Shown: positions 25,255-33,596 of the stretch, in pieces
How the letters are laid out: each line of letters begins with the position of its first letter
Position numbering within the stretch: the first letter of the stretch is position 1
NCBI RefSeq assembly: GCF_027923555.1
Contig: NZ_AP025523.1
Coordinates: forward strand, 992,001-1,056,000
Length of the DNA stretch: 64,000 bases
Reading direction: 5' to 3'
Source of the DNA: Vulcanimicrobium alpinum
Lineage (GTDB): Bacteria > Vulcanimicrobiota > Vulcanimicrobiia > Vulcanimicrobiales > Vulcanimicrobiaceae
The notes under the pieces: model-generated
What the model was told of the DNA's origin: nothing
Database searches by the model: none
The model's input: only the letters and a program-made list of their open reading frames with translations
Program-made: the position numbers and the translations under genes

Positions 25255-26000
25255 TGCAATGGTTCGGCGACCACGAGCCCACCGCGATCGTGACCGGCGG
25301 CGCGTCGGGGATCGGCAAAGCGACGTGCGAACTGCTGGCAAAGGACGGCTACCGCGTTGCGGTCGCCGATCGCGACCGGGCCGGCGCCGAGGCGGTTGCG
25401 CACGCGATCGACGGCTACGCGTTCGCCGTCGACGTCGCCGACGAAGCGTCGGTCATCGCGCTCTTCGAAGCGGCGGCGGCCGCGTTCGACGGCCGGCTCG
25501 ATGCGCTGGCGACGCCGGCCGGGATCGCCGAGACGACGCCGTTCCTCGAGCTCACGCCGGAGATCTTCCGCCGCGTCAACGAGATCAACGTGGTCGGCAC
25601 GTTCTTGTGCATCCGCGCAGCCGCGAAGCGGATGCGCGAAGGCGGCCGGATCTGCACCGTCGCCAGCGTCGCCGGGAAACGCGGCGGCGGTCTCTCGGGG
25701 ACGGGCGCCTACGCCGCGAGCAAAGGCGCGGTGCTTGCGCTCTCGCGCAGCGCCGCGCGCGCGCTCGCGCCGCAGGGGATCGCGGTGAATTGCGTCGCGC
25801 CCGGACCGACCCTTACGCCGATGCTCGATCGCCCGTTCAGCGATCCCAACCAGAAACAGCGCGTCGAGAGCATGACCCTGCTCGGACGCTCGGGAGATCC
25901 CCGCGAGATCGCCGAGGCGATCGCGTGGCTGCTCTCACCGCGATCGTCGTACGTCGTCGGGGAGACGGTGACGGTCGACGGCGGACTCATGCTGGACTAA
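25254..26000 (+). CDS. Short-chain dehydrogenase/reductase
   Basis: A 248-residue classical SDR: NAD(P)-binding TGGASGIGK (from residue 13), catalytic Ser in TVASVAGK, Tyr/Lys in GAYAASKGA and a normal C-terminal VVGETVTVDGG. The usual NNAG motif is replaced by ATPAGI, an unusual change in the segment that stabilises the central sheet. The acidic residue after beta-2 (AVADRDRAG) suggests NAD(H) preference. The ATG overlaps the E2 stop (TAATG), tying it to the dehydrogenase operon. It may oxidise a diol or hydroxy acid to the keto substrate of that complex. Confidence 0.88.
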   Translation: MQWFGDHEPTAIVTGGASGIGKATCELLAKDGYRVAVADRDRAGAEAVAHAIDGYAFAVDVADEASVIALFEAAAAAFDGRLDALATPAGIAETTPFLELTPEIFRRVNEINVVGTFLCIRAAAKRMREGGRICTVASVAGKRGGGLSGTGAYAASKGAVLALSRSAARALAPQGIAVNCVAPGPTLTPMLDRPFSDPNQKQRVESMTLLGRSGDPREIAEAIAWLLSPRSSYVVGETVTVDGGLMLD

Positions 26001-26017
26001 CCCACCGAGGAGGAGAT

Positions 26018-27052
26018 ATGACCGACCCGACCACGCGCCCCGGATCGATCTCGCGCGGCCGCTTCGCCGCCGGGACGGCCGCGGCGCTCGCCTCGATCGC
26101 GGTGATCAAGGCACCCGCGCGCGCCGCCCAGTTCGCGTATAAGTACGCCAGCAACGTCTCCATCGACCATCCGCTCAACGTGCGGATGAAAGAATGCTGG
26201 ACGGCCGTCAACCGCGAGACGAACGGCGCGCTCGAAGTCCAGATCTTTCCGAACAACCAGCTCGGCGGCGACACGCAGGCGCTGCAGCAGCTGCGTTCGG
26301 GCGCGCTGCAGTTCTTCACCCTCGACGGCGGAATTCTGCAGTCGGTCGTGCCGGTCGCGGCGATCCAAGCGGTGGGTTTCGCGTTCAGCGATTCGCGGCA
26401 GGCGTTCGGCGCGATGGACGGGGCGCTGGGCGACTACGTGCGCGACGCGATCCGCGCCGCCGGCCTCTACGTGCATCCCAAGATGTGGGAGAACGGGATG
26501 CGTCAGATCACGTCGTCGAGCAAGCCGATCCGCAACGCGGCCGATCTCGAAGGCTTCAAGATCCGCACGCCGCCCGGCGCGCTGTGGGTCGATCTCTTCA
26601 AGTCGCTCGGCGCCGCGCCGGCGCCACTCAACTTCAGCGAAGTCTACACCGCGCTGCAGACGCACGTCTTCGACGGTCAGGAGAATCCGTACGCGATCAT
26701 CGACGTCGGCCGGCTATACGAGGTGCAGAAGTATCTCAGCGTGACCAACCACATGTGGTCCGCCTTTCACTTCCTGGGCAACGCGGATGCCTGGAAGGCG
26801 CTTCCGCCCAACGTGCAGGCGTCGGTCGAACGCAACGTCGCCAAGTACGCGCTCCTCCAGCGCCGCGACACGCAGCTGCGCAACGAATCGCTGGCGGAGA
26901 AGCTCGTGCGTCGCGGGATGACGCTCAACCGCGCCGACACCAGCGGCTTCCGTACCAAACTCTCCAGTTCCGGATTCTACACGCGCTGGAAAGCCACGTT
27001 CGGCGAAAAAGCCTGGTCGCTGCTGGAGAAGACCTCCGGGAAGCTGGCATAG
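26018..27052 (+). CDS. TRAP transporter substrate-binding protein (DctP family), without membrane subunits
   Basis: A 344-residue extracytoplasmic binding protein. The leader contains SISRGRFAAGTAAALASIAV, like the Liv binding protein. The mature part has NRETNGALEVQIFPNNQLGG, ending with FKIRTPPGALWVDLFKSLGA, where the arginine normally binds the ligand carboxylate, and HVFDGQENPYAII. These are DctP hallmarks and point to a carboxylate ligand. The ATG has GAGGAGGAG upstream and follows the SDR after 17 bp. DctQ and DctM membrane genes are not in the window. A copy of the dispersed inverted repeat begins at its stop codon. Confidence 0.88.
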   Translation: MTDPTTRPGSISRGRFAAGTAAALASIAVIKAPARAAQFAYKYASNVSIDHPLNVRMKECWTAVNRETNGALEVQIFPNNQLGGDTQALQQLRSGALQFFTLDGGILQSVVPVAAIQAVGFAFSDSRQAFGAMDGALGDYVRDAIRAAGLYVHPKMWENGMRQITSSSKPIRNAADLEGFKIRTPPGALWVDLFKSLGAAPAPLNFSEVYTALQTHVFDGQENPYAIIDVGRLYEVQKYLSVTNHMWSAFHFLGNADAWKALPPNVQASVERNVAKYALLQRRDTQLRNESLAEKLVRRGMTLNRADTSGFRTKLSSSGFYTRWKATFGEKAWSLLEKTSGKLA

Positions 27053-27125
27053 TCACGCTGAGCCCGTCGAAGCGTCGCCTTCCCTCTGCACGAAGGAGGC
27101 GGCGCTTCGACAAGCTCAGCGCGAC
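27052..27125. repeat. Dispersed inverted repeat, copy 2
   Basis: Arms 27052-27074 and 27103-27125 (23 bases each) match copy 1 with two or three changes and enclose a 28-base spacer. The left arm starts in the last base of the DctP stop codon. The element separates the catabolic operon from the small convergent frame at 27135. Confidence 0.8.
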
Positions 27126-27134
27126 GAGGGCATC

Positions 27135-27299
27135 TCACGCCGCAGCTTGCGCTGCCGCGATGCGGGCGCCGAGTTCGTCGTTCGTGTACGCTTTTTCGCC
27201 GATGCCCCAGGAACCGTCGATCGCGTGCGTGATGTTCGCGAACGTCTTGTCCTTCGGCAGCGAGTTGAGCGAGCCGATGACGGCCGGCGTCACGAACAC
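27135..27299 (-). CDS. Short frame, possibly the remaining C-terminus of a lost gene
   Basis: A frame of about 54 residues (start GTG at 27299 or 27293) reading VTPAVIGSLNSLPKDKTFAN and ITHAIDGSWGIGEKAYTNDE, ending in an alanine tail. It looks like real protein, with varied residues unlike the arginine-rich shadows nearby, but has no good ribosome-binding site and no family I recognise. The frame stays open further upstream on the minus strand (RLSQAHLARHGLTGN), so it may be a decayed gene. The 27300-27419 gap shows nothing else. Confidence 0.3.
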   Translation of the reverse strand: MFVTPAVIGSLNSLPKDKTFANITHAIDGSWGIGEKAYTNDELGARIAAAQAAA

Positions 27300-27419
27300 G
27301 TTTCCGGTGAGGCCGTGGCGCGCGAGGTGTGCTTGAGAGAGCCGGGGCAGGATCTGCCTAGGGCGCGGACCGGTGCGGCCCCCGCCGCACCGAAGCGGTA
27401 CCGAAAAATCGCGCGCCGA

Positions 27420-27884
27420 ATGCGGCAGGTCGTGTTCCGCTTCCGCGTTCTCGCGCTCGCGCTGCTGGCGACCGGCTGCGTCTCGTCGGCCCCTCGCCTC
27501 TACCTTCCCTACGAACTCGAGGCGAACTGCGAGAGCAGATCGGTCAAGCAGACCGCGATCAACTCGATCGTCGCTTCCATCGACGACACGATCCGTCCCG
27601 GAACGTATCCCGGTGACGCCGTGATGCGTCCGATCGTGCATCGCGGCGGCGGCGTGATCGCACGGTGGCACGATCAGCCTCTGCGCGCGCCGGATACCGC
27701 CAAGGCCCTCGGCGTGAACGGCGACCTGATCTTGCGCCGCGCGGTGATTACGAACCAGATCAACGTCGCCCAGCACTGGCGTCCGGTGTGGCTGACGTTC
27801 GCGACGCCGCGCGGCGATGTGACCGTGCTCGAACGCGCCTACGACATCCAGGACGTCTGCATCGAAGGGACGCGCCAGGCGTAA
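27420..27884 (+). CDS. Small lipoprotein of unknown function
   Basis: A 154-residue protein with a lipoprotein signal (VLALALLATGC, Cys20). The mature part includes CESRSVKQTAINSIVASIDD, a histidine/glycine patch IVHRGGGVIARWHD and a second pair of cysteines far apart, one near the start of the mature chain and one near the end (DVCIEG), which may form a disulfide. It lies alone between convergent genes. No family was recognised. Confidence 0.6.
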   Translation: MRQVVFRFRVLALALLATGCVSSAPRLYLPYELEANCESRSVKQTAINSIVASIDDTIRPGTYPGDAVMRPIVHRGGGVIARWHDQPLRAPDTAKALGVNGDLILRRAVITNQINVAQHWRPVWLTFATPRGDVTVLERAYDIQDVCIEGTRQA

Positions 27885-27888
27885 CGGT

Positions 27889-28218
27889 TCAGCGTCGCGG
27901 GGTTCGCACCCAGCGGCGCAGATCGGCGCCGATCAGGGTTTCGATCAGCAGCGCCGCGATGAGCATCCCGGTCTCGATGAACGTGAACGCGCGCTGCGAG
28001 GGCATGCCGGGCCTTGCTATCACCCCGGCAGCGACGAGCAGGCCGGCGCCGGCGGCGAACCGCAGCAGACCGGTCAGCAAAAGGCGCGGCGTCCGCACGC
28101 CGCCGGCGACGTCGCGAAGCAGACGCAGCGGCGGCCGCGTGCCCACGTCCCAAACGATGAATGCGAGCGCGTTCAGCACGATGGACGCCGCGAAACGCGC
28201 CACGATCACCGGCGACAT
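27889..28218 (-). CDS. Small three-helix membrane protein
   Basis: A 109-residue protein with three hydrophobic stretches (ASIVLNALAFIVWDVG, LLRFAAGAGLLVAAGVIA and TGMLIAALLIETLIG) separated by arginine-rich loops. It resembles many unclassified small inner-membrane proteins. It ends four bases from the stop of the convergent lipoprotein gene and is divergent from the zinc-ribbon/TonB gene, with 147 bp between them in which no clear promoter was recognised. Confidence 0.5.
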   Translation of the reverse strand: MSPVIVARFAASIVLNALAFIVWDVGTRPPLRLLRDVAGGVRTPRLLLTGLLRFAAGAGLLVAAGVIARPGMPSQRAFTFIETGMLIAALLIETLIGADLRRWVRTPRR

Positions 28219-28365
28219 GTGCCCCTCATCCGTGCGGCCTCACGCGCGGGCCTGCTTCCGCAGCGCGCAACCGTGCCGCGCCCGGCCGCTCCATTCTCCC
28301 TCCCGCCTTGCCGAAACGGGAAAGAGAATGGTACGGCTCGTCCTCCTCCCCAATCCGATAGCCAT

Positions 28366-29655
28366 ATGCCGCCGGTGAACGAAGCCGCGCTGGGCCTTTG
28401 CCCGAATCCGCGTTGCGAGAACGGGCGCATCGGCACCGCGGTCGAGCGGTATCCCGGGCCGGGTGAATACTGCCCGCTCTGCGGCGATTATCTCCAGCCG
28501 GTCGAACGCGGTGCTGCGCCGCCCGCACCTGCGGCGGCGCCGCCGCAGCCACCGATCGTGGCGGCACATCCCGCGGTGATGCCGCCGCCGGCGGAGCCGC
28601 CACCGAGTGCCGTCGTGCCCGCCGCGGAGACCGTCGCACCCGCCGAGGCCGTCGCCCCCGCCGAGAAGGTCGCCGCGCCCGCCCAGGCCTCCGCGCTCAG
28701 GCCCGTCGCCGCCGCTGCCGCCGTCCCCAAGGAAGCGGTACCCCTCGATGCGCCACACGCGGGATCGTCACCGGCGCCGGCGACACCGCGTCCCCGCCCG
28801 CGGGGGCGCATGCTCGCGGGGATCGTCGGCGCCGGGGTGCTGGCGAGCGCCGTCGCCGCATTCGCGTTCCTCCATCCGACGGGGCGGCCTGCTCCGACGG
28901 GGCACGACGACGGGCAGCCGCCGACGTCGACGTCGTTTCGCGCGGCGGATCTCGACGCCGTCGCAACCGCACCGGCGACCGCCGGCCGGATCGTCAAGCC
29001 GAGAAAGGCGAAGTCGCGCGCGGCGGAGTCGACGCGCGTGAAGCCGTCGCCGCAAGCGCGGCGGTCGCCGCAGGCGACCCCGTCACCGCAGGCGTCGTCG
29101 TCGCCGCAGGCGTCGCTCTCACCGCAAGCGTCGGTGACTCCGGCCGCGGCGGCGAGCAAGCCGCCGAAGACCGCGGCATCACGATCGCTCGCGAGCCGCG
29201 CCGGCGCAAGCGTACAGCGACACGGTTCGCCGGCGAAGAACCCTGCGCACGACGCTACGACGGTCTCGACCGCGACGAGCATCCCCCCTGCGGTTGCGAG
29301 CGTTGCGAGTGCGTTACCCGCGAGCCAGGGGTCGCCCGCCGATGCGACGCCGACTCCGCGGTCCACGCCGTCGCCGCTCGCCTGCTCCCGTCCCGATCTG
29401 CCGCCGACCGTGCTGCGAGCCGCAACCCCGGAAACGGCGCCGATGGCGCAGCTTCAAGGGGTCGTCGGAACCGTGCGGGTTGTCGTGTCGCTGAACGCAC
29501 AAAGCCGCGTCGTCGCGGCCCGCGTCGAGAGCTCGCCGAGCGTCCTGCTCAACCGCTCCGCCCTCGCCGCGGCGCGCACGTCACAGTTCAAGACGCAGAT
29601 CAAGAACTGCGAACCTGTCGCCGCGGACTTCCTTTTCGACGTGACGTTTCAGTAG
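28366..29655 (+). CDS. Zinc-ribbon, transmembrane, TonB-C-terminal-like protein
   Basis: A 429-residue protein with four parts: an N-terminal zinc ribbon with CPNPRCENG and CPLCGD (cytoplasmic), a Pro/Ala-rich linker, one membrane helix (GIVGAGVLASAVAAFAFL, about residues 147-165), and outside it a low-complexity stretch of SPQA repeats followed by a C-terminal domain (VVGTVRVVVSLNAQSRVVAA, then LNRSALAAARTSQFKT) that fits the TonB C-terminal fold. TonB-type domains contact outer-membrane receptors. A zinc ribbon at the inner end is not part of normal TonB proteins. No ExbB/ExbD genes are nearby. Confidence 0.72.
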   Translation: MPPVNEAALGLCPNPRCENGRIGTAVERYPGPGEYCPLCGDYLQPVERGAAPPAPAAAPPQPPIVAAHPAVMPPPAEPPPSAVVPAAETVAPAEAVAPAEKVAAPAQASALRPVAAAAAVPKEAVPLDAPHAGSSPAPATPRPRPRGRMLAGIVGAGVLASAVAAFAFLHPTGRPAPTGHDDGQPPTSTSFRAADLDAVATAPATAGRIVKPRKAKSRAAESTRVKPSPQARRSPQATPSPQASSSPQASLSPQASVTPAAAASKPPKTAASRSLASRAGASVQRHGSPAKNPAHDATTVSTATSIPPAVASVASALPASQGSPADATPTPRSTPSPLACSRPDLPPTVLRAATPETAPMAQLQGVVGTVRVVVSLNAQSRVVAARVESSPSVLLNRSALAAARTSQFKTQIKNCEPVAADFLFDVTFQ

Positions 29656-29682
29656 CGCCGCACGAGCGCGATCTCGCGCCGG

Positions 29683-30075
29683 TCAGCGCGATTCGTCGGG
29701 CCAGGATGCGATCTCGCCGAGTGCAGCGCTCTTGAGAACTTTCAATCCGAGCATCGCGCATTTCATGCGGGTCGGTGATATGCCGATCCCGACGTTCTCG
29801 AGCACGGCGTCCTGCGGCAGTCGCGCGACGTCTTCGAGCGGCATCCCTTTGATGCTTTCGGTCAGCATCGACGCCGACGCCTGCGAGATCGCGCAGCCCT
29901 TCCCGCTGAATCGCACGTCGGCGACCTTCCCGTCGGCGACGAGCAGCTCCATGCGGATCGTATCGCCGCACAGCGGATTCAGATCCTCGGCCGACGCGTC
30001 GACTCGCTCCAGGTGCCCGAAATTCCGCGGATTGCGGTAGTGATCGAGAATGTACTCTTTGTAAAAATCGTCCAT
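29683..30075 (-). CDS. sufU: Fe-S cluster scaffold/sulfur-relay protein SufU
   Basis: A 130-residue NifU-N-type protein with the three conserved cysteines Cys36 (NPLCGD), Cys61 (GKGCAIS) and Cys106 (MKCAML) plus Asp38. In SufU these bind zinc and accept persulfide from SufS. The IscU-specific histidine next to the last cysteine is absent, which favours SufU. It starts three bases after the sufS stop at the end of sufCDS, matching the sulfur-transfer partnership. Confidence 0.9.
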   Translation of the reverse strand: MDDFYKEYILDHYRNPRNFGHLERVDASAEDLNPLCGDTIRMELLVADGKVADVRFSGKGCAISQASASMLTESIKGMPLEDVARLPQDAVLENVGIGISPTRMKCAMLGLKVLKSAALGEIASWPDESR

Positions 30076-30078
30076 ACG

Positions 30079-31326
30079 CTAACCGAGACCGAAGACGCCG
30101 GCGGCTTTGTCGAGCGCGCGTACCAGCGCGTCGACGTCGGCTTCGGTGGTGTAGAGATAGAACGAGGCGCGCGCGGTTGCGGGCCAGCCCATTTTCTCCA
30201 TCAGCGGCATCGTGCAGTGGTGGCCTGCGCGCACGCAGACGCCTTCGGTGTCGAGGATCGACGCGAGATCGTGCGCGTGGATGTCGCCGAAGTTGAACGA
30301 GATCACGCCGCCGCGCCGCGCTGCGTCGCGGGTTCCGTAGACGTGCAGGCCGCGCGCTTCGAGCCCGCGCAGCGCGTCGAGCGCATACGCGGTCAGCCGG
30401 ATCTCGTGCGCGCGAATCCACTCCATCCCGATCGCGCTCAAGTAGTCGACCGCGGCACCCAGGCCGATCGCGTCGGCGATATTGCTGGTCCCCGCTTCGA
30501 ACTTCCAGGGGAGTTCGTTGAACGACGTCGTCTCGTAGGAGACGCGTTTGATCATGTCGCCGCCGGTAAGGAACGGCGGCATCGCTTCGAGCAGCGCGCG
30601 CTTGCCGTAGAGAAACCCGATCCCGGTCGGTCCGCACATCTTGTGACCGCTCGCGGCGAGGAAGTCAACGTCGAGGGCCTGCACGTCGACGGGCATGTGC
30701 GGCACCGACTGGGCGGCATCCACCAGCACGACCGCGCCGTGCGCGTGCGCACGCGGGACGATGACGTCGAGCGGCGCGATCGAGCCGATCGTGTTCGAGA
30801 CGTGCGTGAGCGCGACGAGCTTCACGCCGTCGAGCAGCGTCTCGAGATCGTCGAGCACGAGCTCGCCGTCGGCGTCGGCCGGGATGTAGCGCAGCTGCGC
30901 GCCGGTCTTCGCCGCCAGGAGCTGCCACGGCACGAGGTTCGAATGGTGCTCCAGCTGGGTCGTGAGGATCGCGTCGCCCGGGCCGAGGTTGGCCAGGCCC
31001 CACGAGAACGAGACAAGGTTGATCGCCTCGGTCGTGTTGCGGGTCCAGATGATCTCGGCGGTGTCGGCCGCGTTGACGAAGCGCGCCACTTTGGCGCGCG
31101 CCGCCTCGAACGCGTCGGTCGCGCGCGCGGCGATCTCGTAGACGCCGCGGTGGATGTTGGCGTTGTAGTGCTCGTAGTAGTCGACCAGCGACGCGATCAC
31201 GGCGCGCGGCTTCTGCGACGACGCCGCCGAGTCGAGATAGACCAGGCGTTTCCCGCGGGAGTTCGTCGTCGCGAGGATCGGAAAGTCGGCGGCGATGCGC
31301 GCTTCTTTGGGGTCGGCGGCCAGCAT
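30079..31326 (-). CDS. sufS: Cysteine desulfurase SufS
   Basis: A 415-residue class II PLP-dependent desulfurase: PLP lysine in SGHKMCGPTG, TRNTTEAINLV, and the catalytic cysteine in RAGHHC, followed by the typical MPLMEKMG. It takes sulfur from cysteine and hands persulfide to SufU, encoded next. Its start overlaps the sufD stop (TGATG). Confidence 0.93.
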   Translation of the reverse strand: MLAADPKEARIAADFPILATTNSRGKRLVYLDSAASSQKPRAVIASLVDYYEHYNANIHRGVYEIAARATDAFEAARAKVARFVNAADTAEIIWTRNTTEAINLVSFSWGLANLGPGDAILTTQLEHHSNLVPWQLLAAKTGAQLRYIPADADGELVLDDLETLLDGVKLVALTHVSNTIGSIAPLDVIVPRAHAHGAVVLVDAAQSVPHMPVDVQALDVDFLAASGHKMCGPTGIGFLYGKRALLEAMPPFLTGGDMIKRVSYETTSFNELPWKFEAGTSNIADAIGLGAAVDYLSAIGMEWIRAHEIRLTAYALDALRGLEARGLHVYGTRDAARRGGVISFNFGDIHAHDLASILDTEGVCVRAGHHCTMPLMEKMGWPATARASFYLYTTEADVDALVRALDKAAGVFGLG

Positions 31327-32744
31327 CAGTCGAGCTCCGTCGCGTCGTCGATCTTGCCGTCGAGCGCGGAACGCACTTCGTCGCGCAGCGCTTCGCTCGG
31401 GAACCGGCCGATGACGGGTTCGAAGAATCCCAGCGTGATCATCCGCAGCGCCTCGGGCCGCGCGATCCCGCGGCTGGACGTATAGAACAGCGCGTCCTCA
31501 TCGAGCGAGCCGACGGTCGCGCCGTGGAACGCCTTGACGTCGTTCGCCGCGATCTCGAGCGCCGGGATCGAGTCGATGTGCGCGCGCTTCGAGAGCAGCA
31601 GCGCGTCGTCGCGCAGCGACGCGTCGGAGCCGTGGGCCTTCGGCCGGATGACGATGTTCCCGATATAGCGGCCTTGACCGCGATCGGTCGCGGCGCTGCG
31701 CACGACGGTGTCGGAGGTCGTGTTGCCGACGGCGTGGATCGTCGACGTCTGCAGGTCGACGTGCTGAAGGCGCGTGTTGAAGAAGAGCGCCGACGTATCG
31801 GCGTTCGCGCCCTCGGCGTCGAGCTGCGCGCCGAGGACGGTGCGCGCCAGGGTCGCGCCGAGTTCGGCGAGGTGCCAGCGGATCGCACCGTCACGCTCGC
31901 AGCGCGCGCTGCGCGTGAACGCGATCCGCGCCTGCTCGTCGAGCTGCTGGACGGTGACGTAGTCGAGCTGCGCGCGCTCGCCGACCTGCGCTTCGACGAT
32001 CCCGCAGACGAACGGCGCGCCGTCGCCGAGATGCCGCTCGATGACCGTCGCGCGTGCCCCGCGGCCGAGGACGACGACGATGTGCGGGAAGATCGCCTCG
32101 TCGCGCGCTTCGGAGTTCGCGAACACCAGTTGGATCGGCGCGTCGAGGACGACGCCGTCGGGGACATAGACGAACGCGCCGCAGTTCTGGAACGCCGCGG
32201 CGAGCGCCGCGAAGCGGTCGCCGCGCGGATCGACGATGCGATGGAGCACCGCTGCGAGCAGCTCGCCGTGCGAGGCGCGCGCGTCCGCGAGCGGCAGAAC
32301 GACGACGCGGCTGTCCGGAGCGTCGACGGGTGCGTCGAGGTAGACCGCGCCGAGATGGACGAGCCCGCCGGCGTTGGCGGTTTCGAGCGCCGGGCGGTCG
32401 ACGACGATTTCGAGCGACGCGTCGTCGCGTGCTACGGCGCGTTCCGCGCCGCGTACGGCGAGTGCGGCGAGCGGCGAGATCGTTTGCTCGCGGCGTCCGC
32501 TCGCCCACGTCAGATCGTCGAAGGCGAGCTTCGCGTAGTCGTGCTTCCAGCCGCGGCCGGGACGCATCCCGGGCACCGGCAGCTCTTCGTAACGCGCGAA
32601 CGCATCGCGCCGCGCCTGCGCGTCGACCGCACCGCCGCCGGCGGAGCCGAGCGCATCCAGGGCGTCGATCGCGGCGTCGAGCGTTGGCCGCGTCGGCGCG
32701 AACGGAATCGCCGCGAGCGTCTCGGCGGCGGCGGTGTTAGGCAC
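31326..32744 (-). CDS. sufD: Fe-S cluster assembly protein SufD
   Basis: A protein of about 472 residues of the SufB/SufD beta-helix family. The C-terminal FHGATVGSLDEDALFYTSSR matches SufD (GATVG) rather than SufB (EHEASV). An N-terminal variable part of 170 residues precedes the beta-helix. SufD forms the SufBC2D scaffold. The start is either the GTG at 32744, 8 bases inside sufC, or a GTG at 32765; neither has a strong ribosome site. No sufB gene lies in the window, so the partner must be encoded elsewhere or this protein works with SufC alone. Confidence 0.88.
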   Translation of the reverse strand: MPNTAAAETLAAIPFAPTRPTLDAAIDALDALGSAGGGAVDAQARRDAFARYEELPVPGMRPGRGWKHDYAKLAFDDLTWASGRREQTISPLAALAVRGAERAVARDDASLEIVVDRPALETANAGGLVHLGAVYLDAPVDAPDSRVVVLPLADARASHGELLAAVLHRIVDPRGDRFAALAAAFQNCGAFVYVPDGVVLDAPIQLVFANSEARDEAIFPHIVVVLGRGARATVIERHLGDGAPFVCGIVEAQVGERAQLDYVTVQQLDEQARIAFTRSARCERDGAIRWHLAELGATLARTVLGAQLDAEGANADTSALFFNTRLQHVDLQTSTIHAVGNTTSDTVVRSAATDRGQGRYIGNIVIRPKAHGSDASLRDDALLLSKRAHIDSIPALEIAANDVKAFHGATVGSLDEDALFYTSSRGIARPEALRMITLGFFEPVIGRFPSEALRDEVRSALDGKIDDATELD

Positions 32745-33513
32745 GAGCGGCGGCGGCCTCGTCACGGATTGTGTCGTAGCCTTCGCGCTCGATCCGTTCG
32801 GCGAGATCGGGGCCGCCCGTCTTGACGATCCGGCCGTCCATCATCACGTGGACGACGTCGGCCGGGAGATGGCGCAGAATGCGCGGGTAGTGGGTGATGA
32901 CGAGAAAGCCCATGTCGCGTCCGTCGTCGCTCTCGCGCAGCGCGGTCGCCGCGCGGCCCACCGACTGCAGGGCATCGACGTCGAGCCCGGAGTCGGTCTC
33001 GTCGAGGATCGCGTACTTCGGCGCGAGGATCGCCATCTGCAGCATCTCCAGGCGCTTCTTTTCGCCGCCGGAGAAGCCGTCGTTCACGTAGCGGCCGAGA
33101 AAGGCCGGATCCATGTCGAGGACGTCGAGCTTCTCGAAGACCAGCTGGCGGAACTTGGCGGGCGTCAGGTCGCCGGGGCGTACGGATTGGCGCGCCGTGC
33201 GCAGGAAGTTTGCCACCGAGACGCCCGGGATCGCCGCCGGGTACTGAAAGGAGAGGAAGAGCCCCGCCTTGGCCCGCTTGTCGGGCGCGAGCTCGAGCAT
33301 CTCCTCGCCGTCGAGCGTCACCGAGCCGCTCTCGACCTGGTAGCCCGGATGGCCGGCGATCGTGAACGCGAGCGTCGATTTGCCGCTGCCGTTCGGCCCC
33401 ATGAGCGCGTGCACGCGCCCCGGCTCGACGGTAAGATCGATCCCCTTGAGGATCTCGTTCCCTTGGACCGCGACCCGCAGGTCGCGCGTAATCAGACCGC
33501 GCGCGTTGGACAT
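32737..33513 (-). CDS. sufC: Fe-S assembly ATPase SufC
   Basis: A 258-residue ABC-type ATPase, cytosolic and soluble: Walker A GPNGSGKST, FLSFQYPAAIPGVSVANFL (the SufC Q-loop region), signature FSGGEKKRLEMLQ, Walker B AILDETDSGLD with the SufC-typical DETDSG, switch HYPRIL. It is the first gene of sufCDSU and diverges from the SufR-like regulator across 83 bp (33514-33596), which must contain both promoters. Confidence 0.94.
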   Translation of the reverse strand: MSNARGLITRDLRVAVQGNEILKGIDLTVEPGRVHALMGPNGSGKSTLAFTIAGHPGYQVESGSVTLDGEEMLELAPDKRAKAGLFLSFQYPAAIPGVSVANFLRTARQSVRPGDLTPAKFRQLVFEKLDVLDMDPAFLGRYVNDGFSGGEKKRLEMLQMAILAPKYAILDETDSGLDVDALQSVGRAATALRESDDGRDMGFLVITHYPRILRHLPADVVHVMMDGRIVKTGGPDLAERIEREGYDTIRDEAAAARA

Positions 33514-33596
33514 GCCAGGCTATCGTAGGCGGCCGGTGGAAGAAAGTCAAGGAAACTCTGGACTATCTGCGACTTCCGTGGTACGGTCCGGGGTGG

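Noticed and set aside
31326-32744. Calling the SufD-like protein SufB
   Set aside because: Its C-terminal motif is GATVG rather than the EHEAS type of SufB, and the position after sufC with sufS next is typical for SufD.
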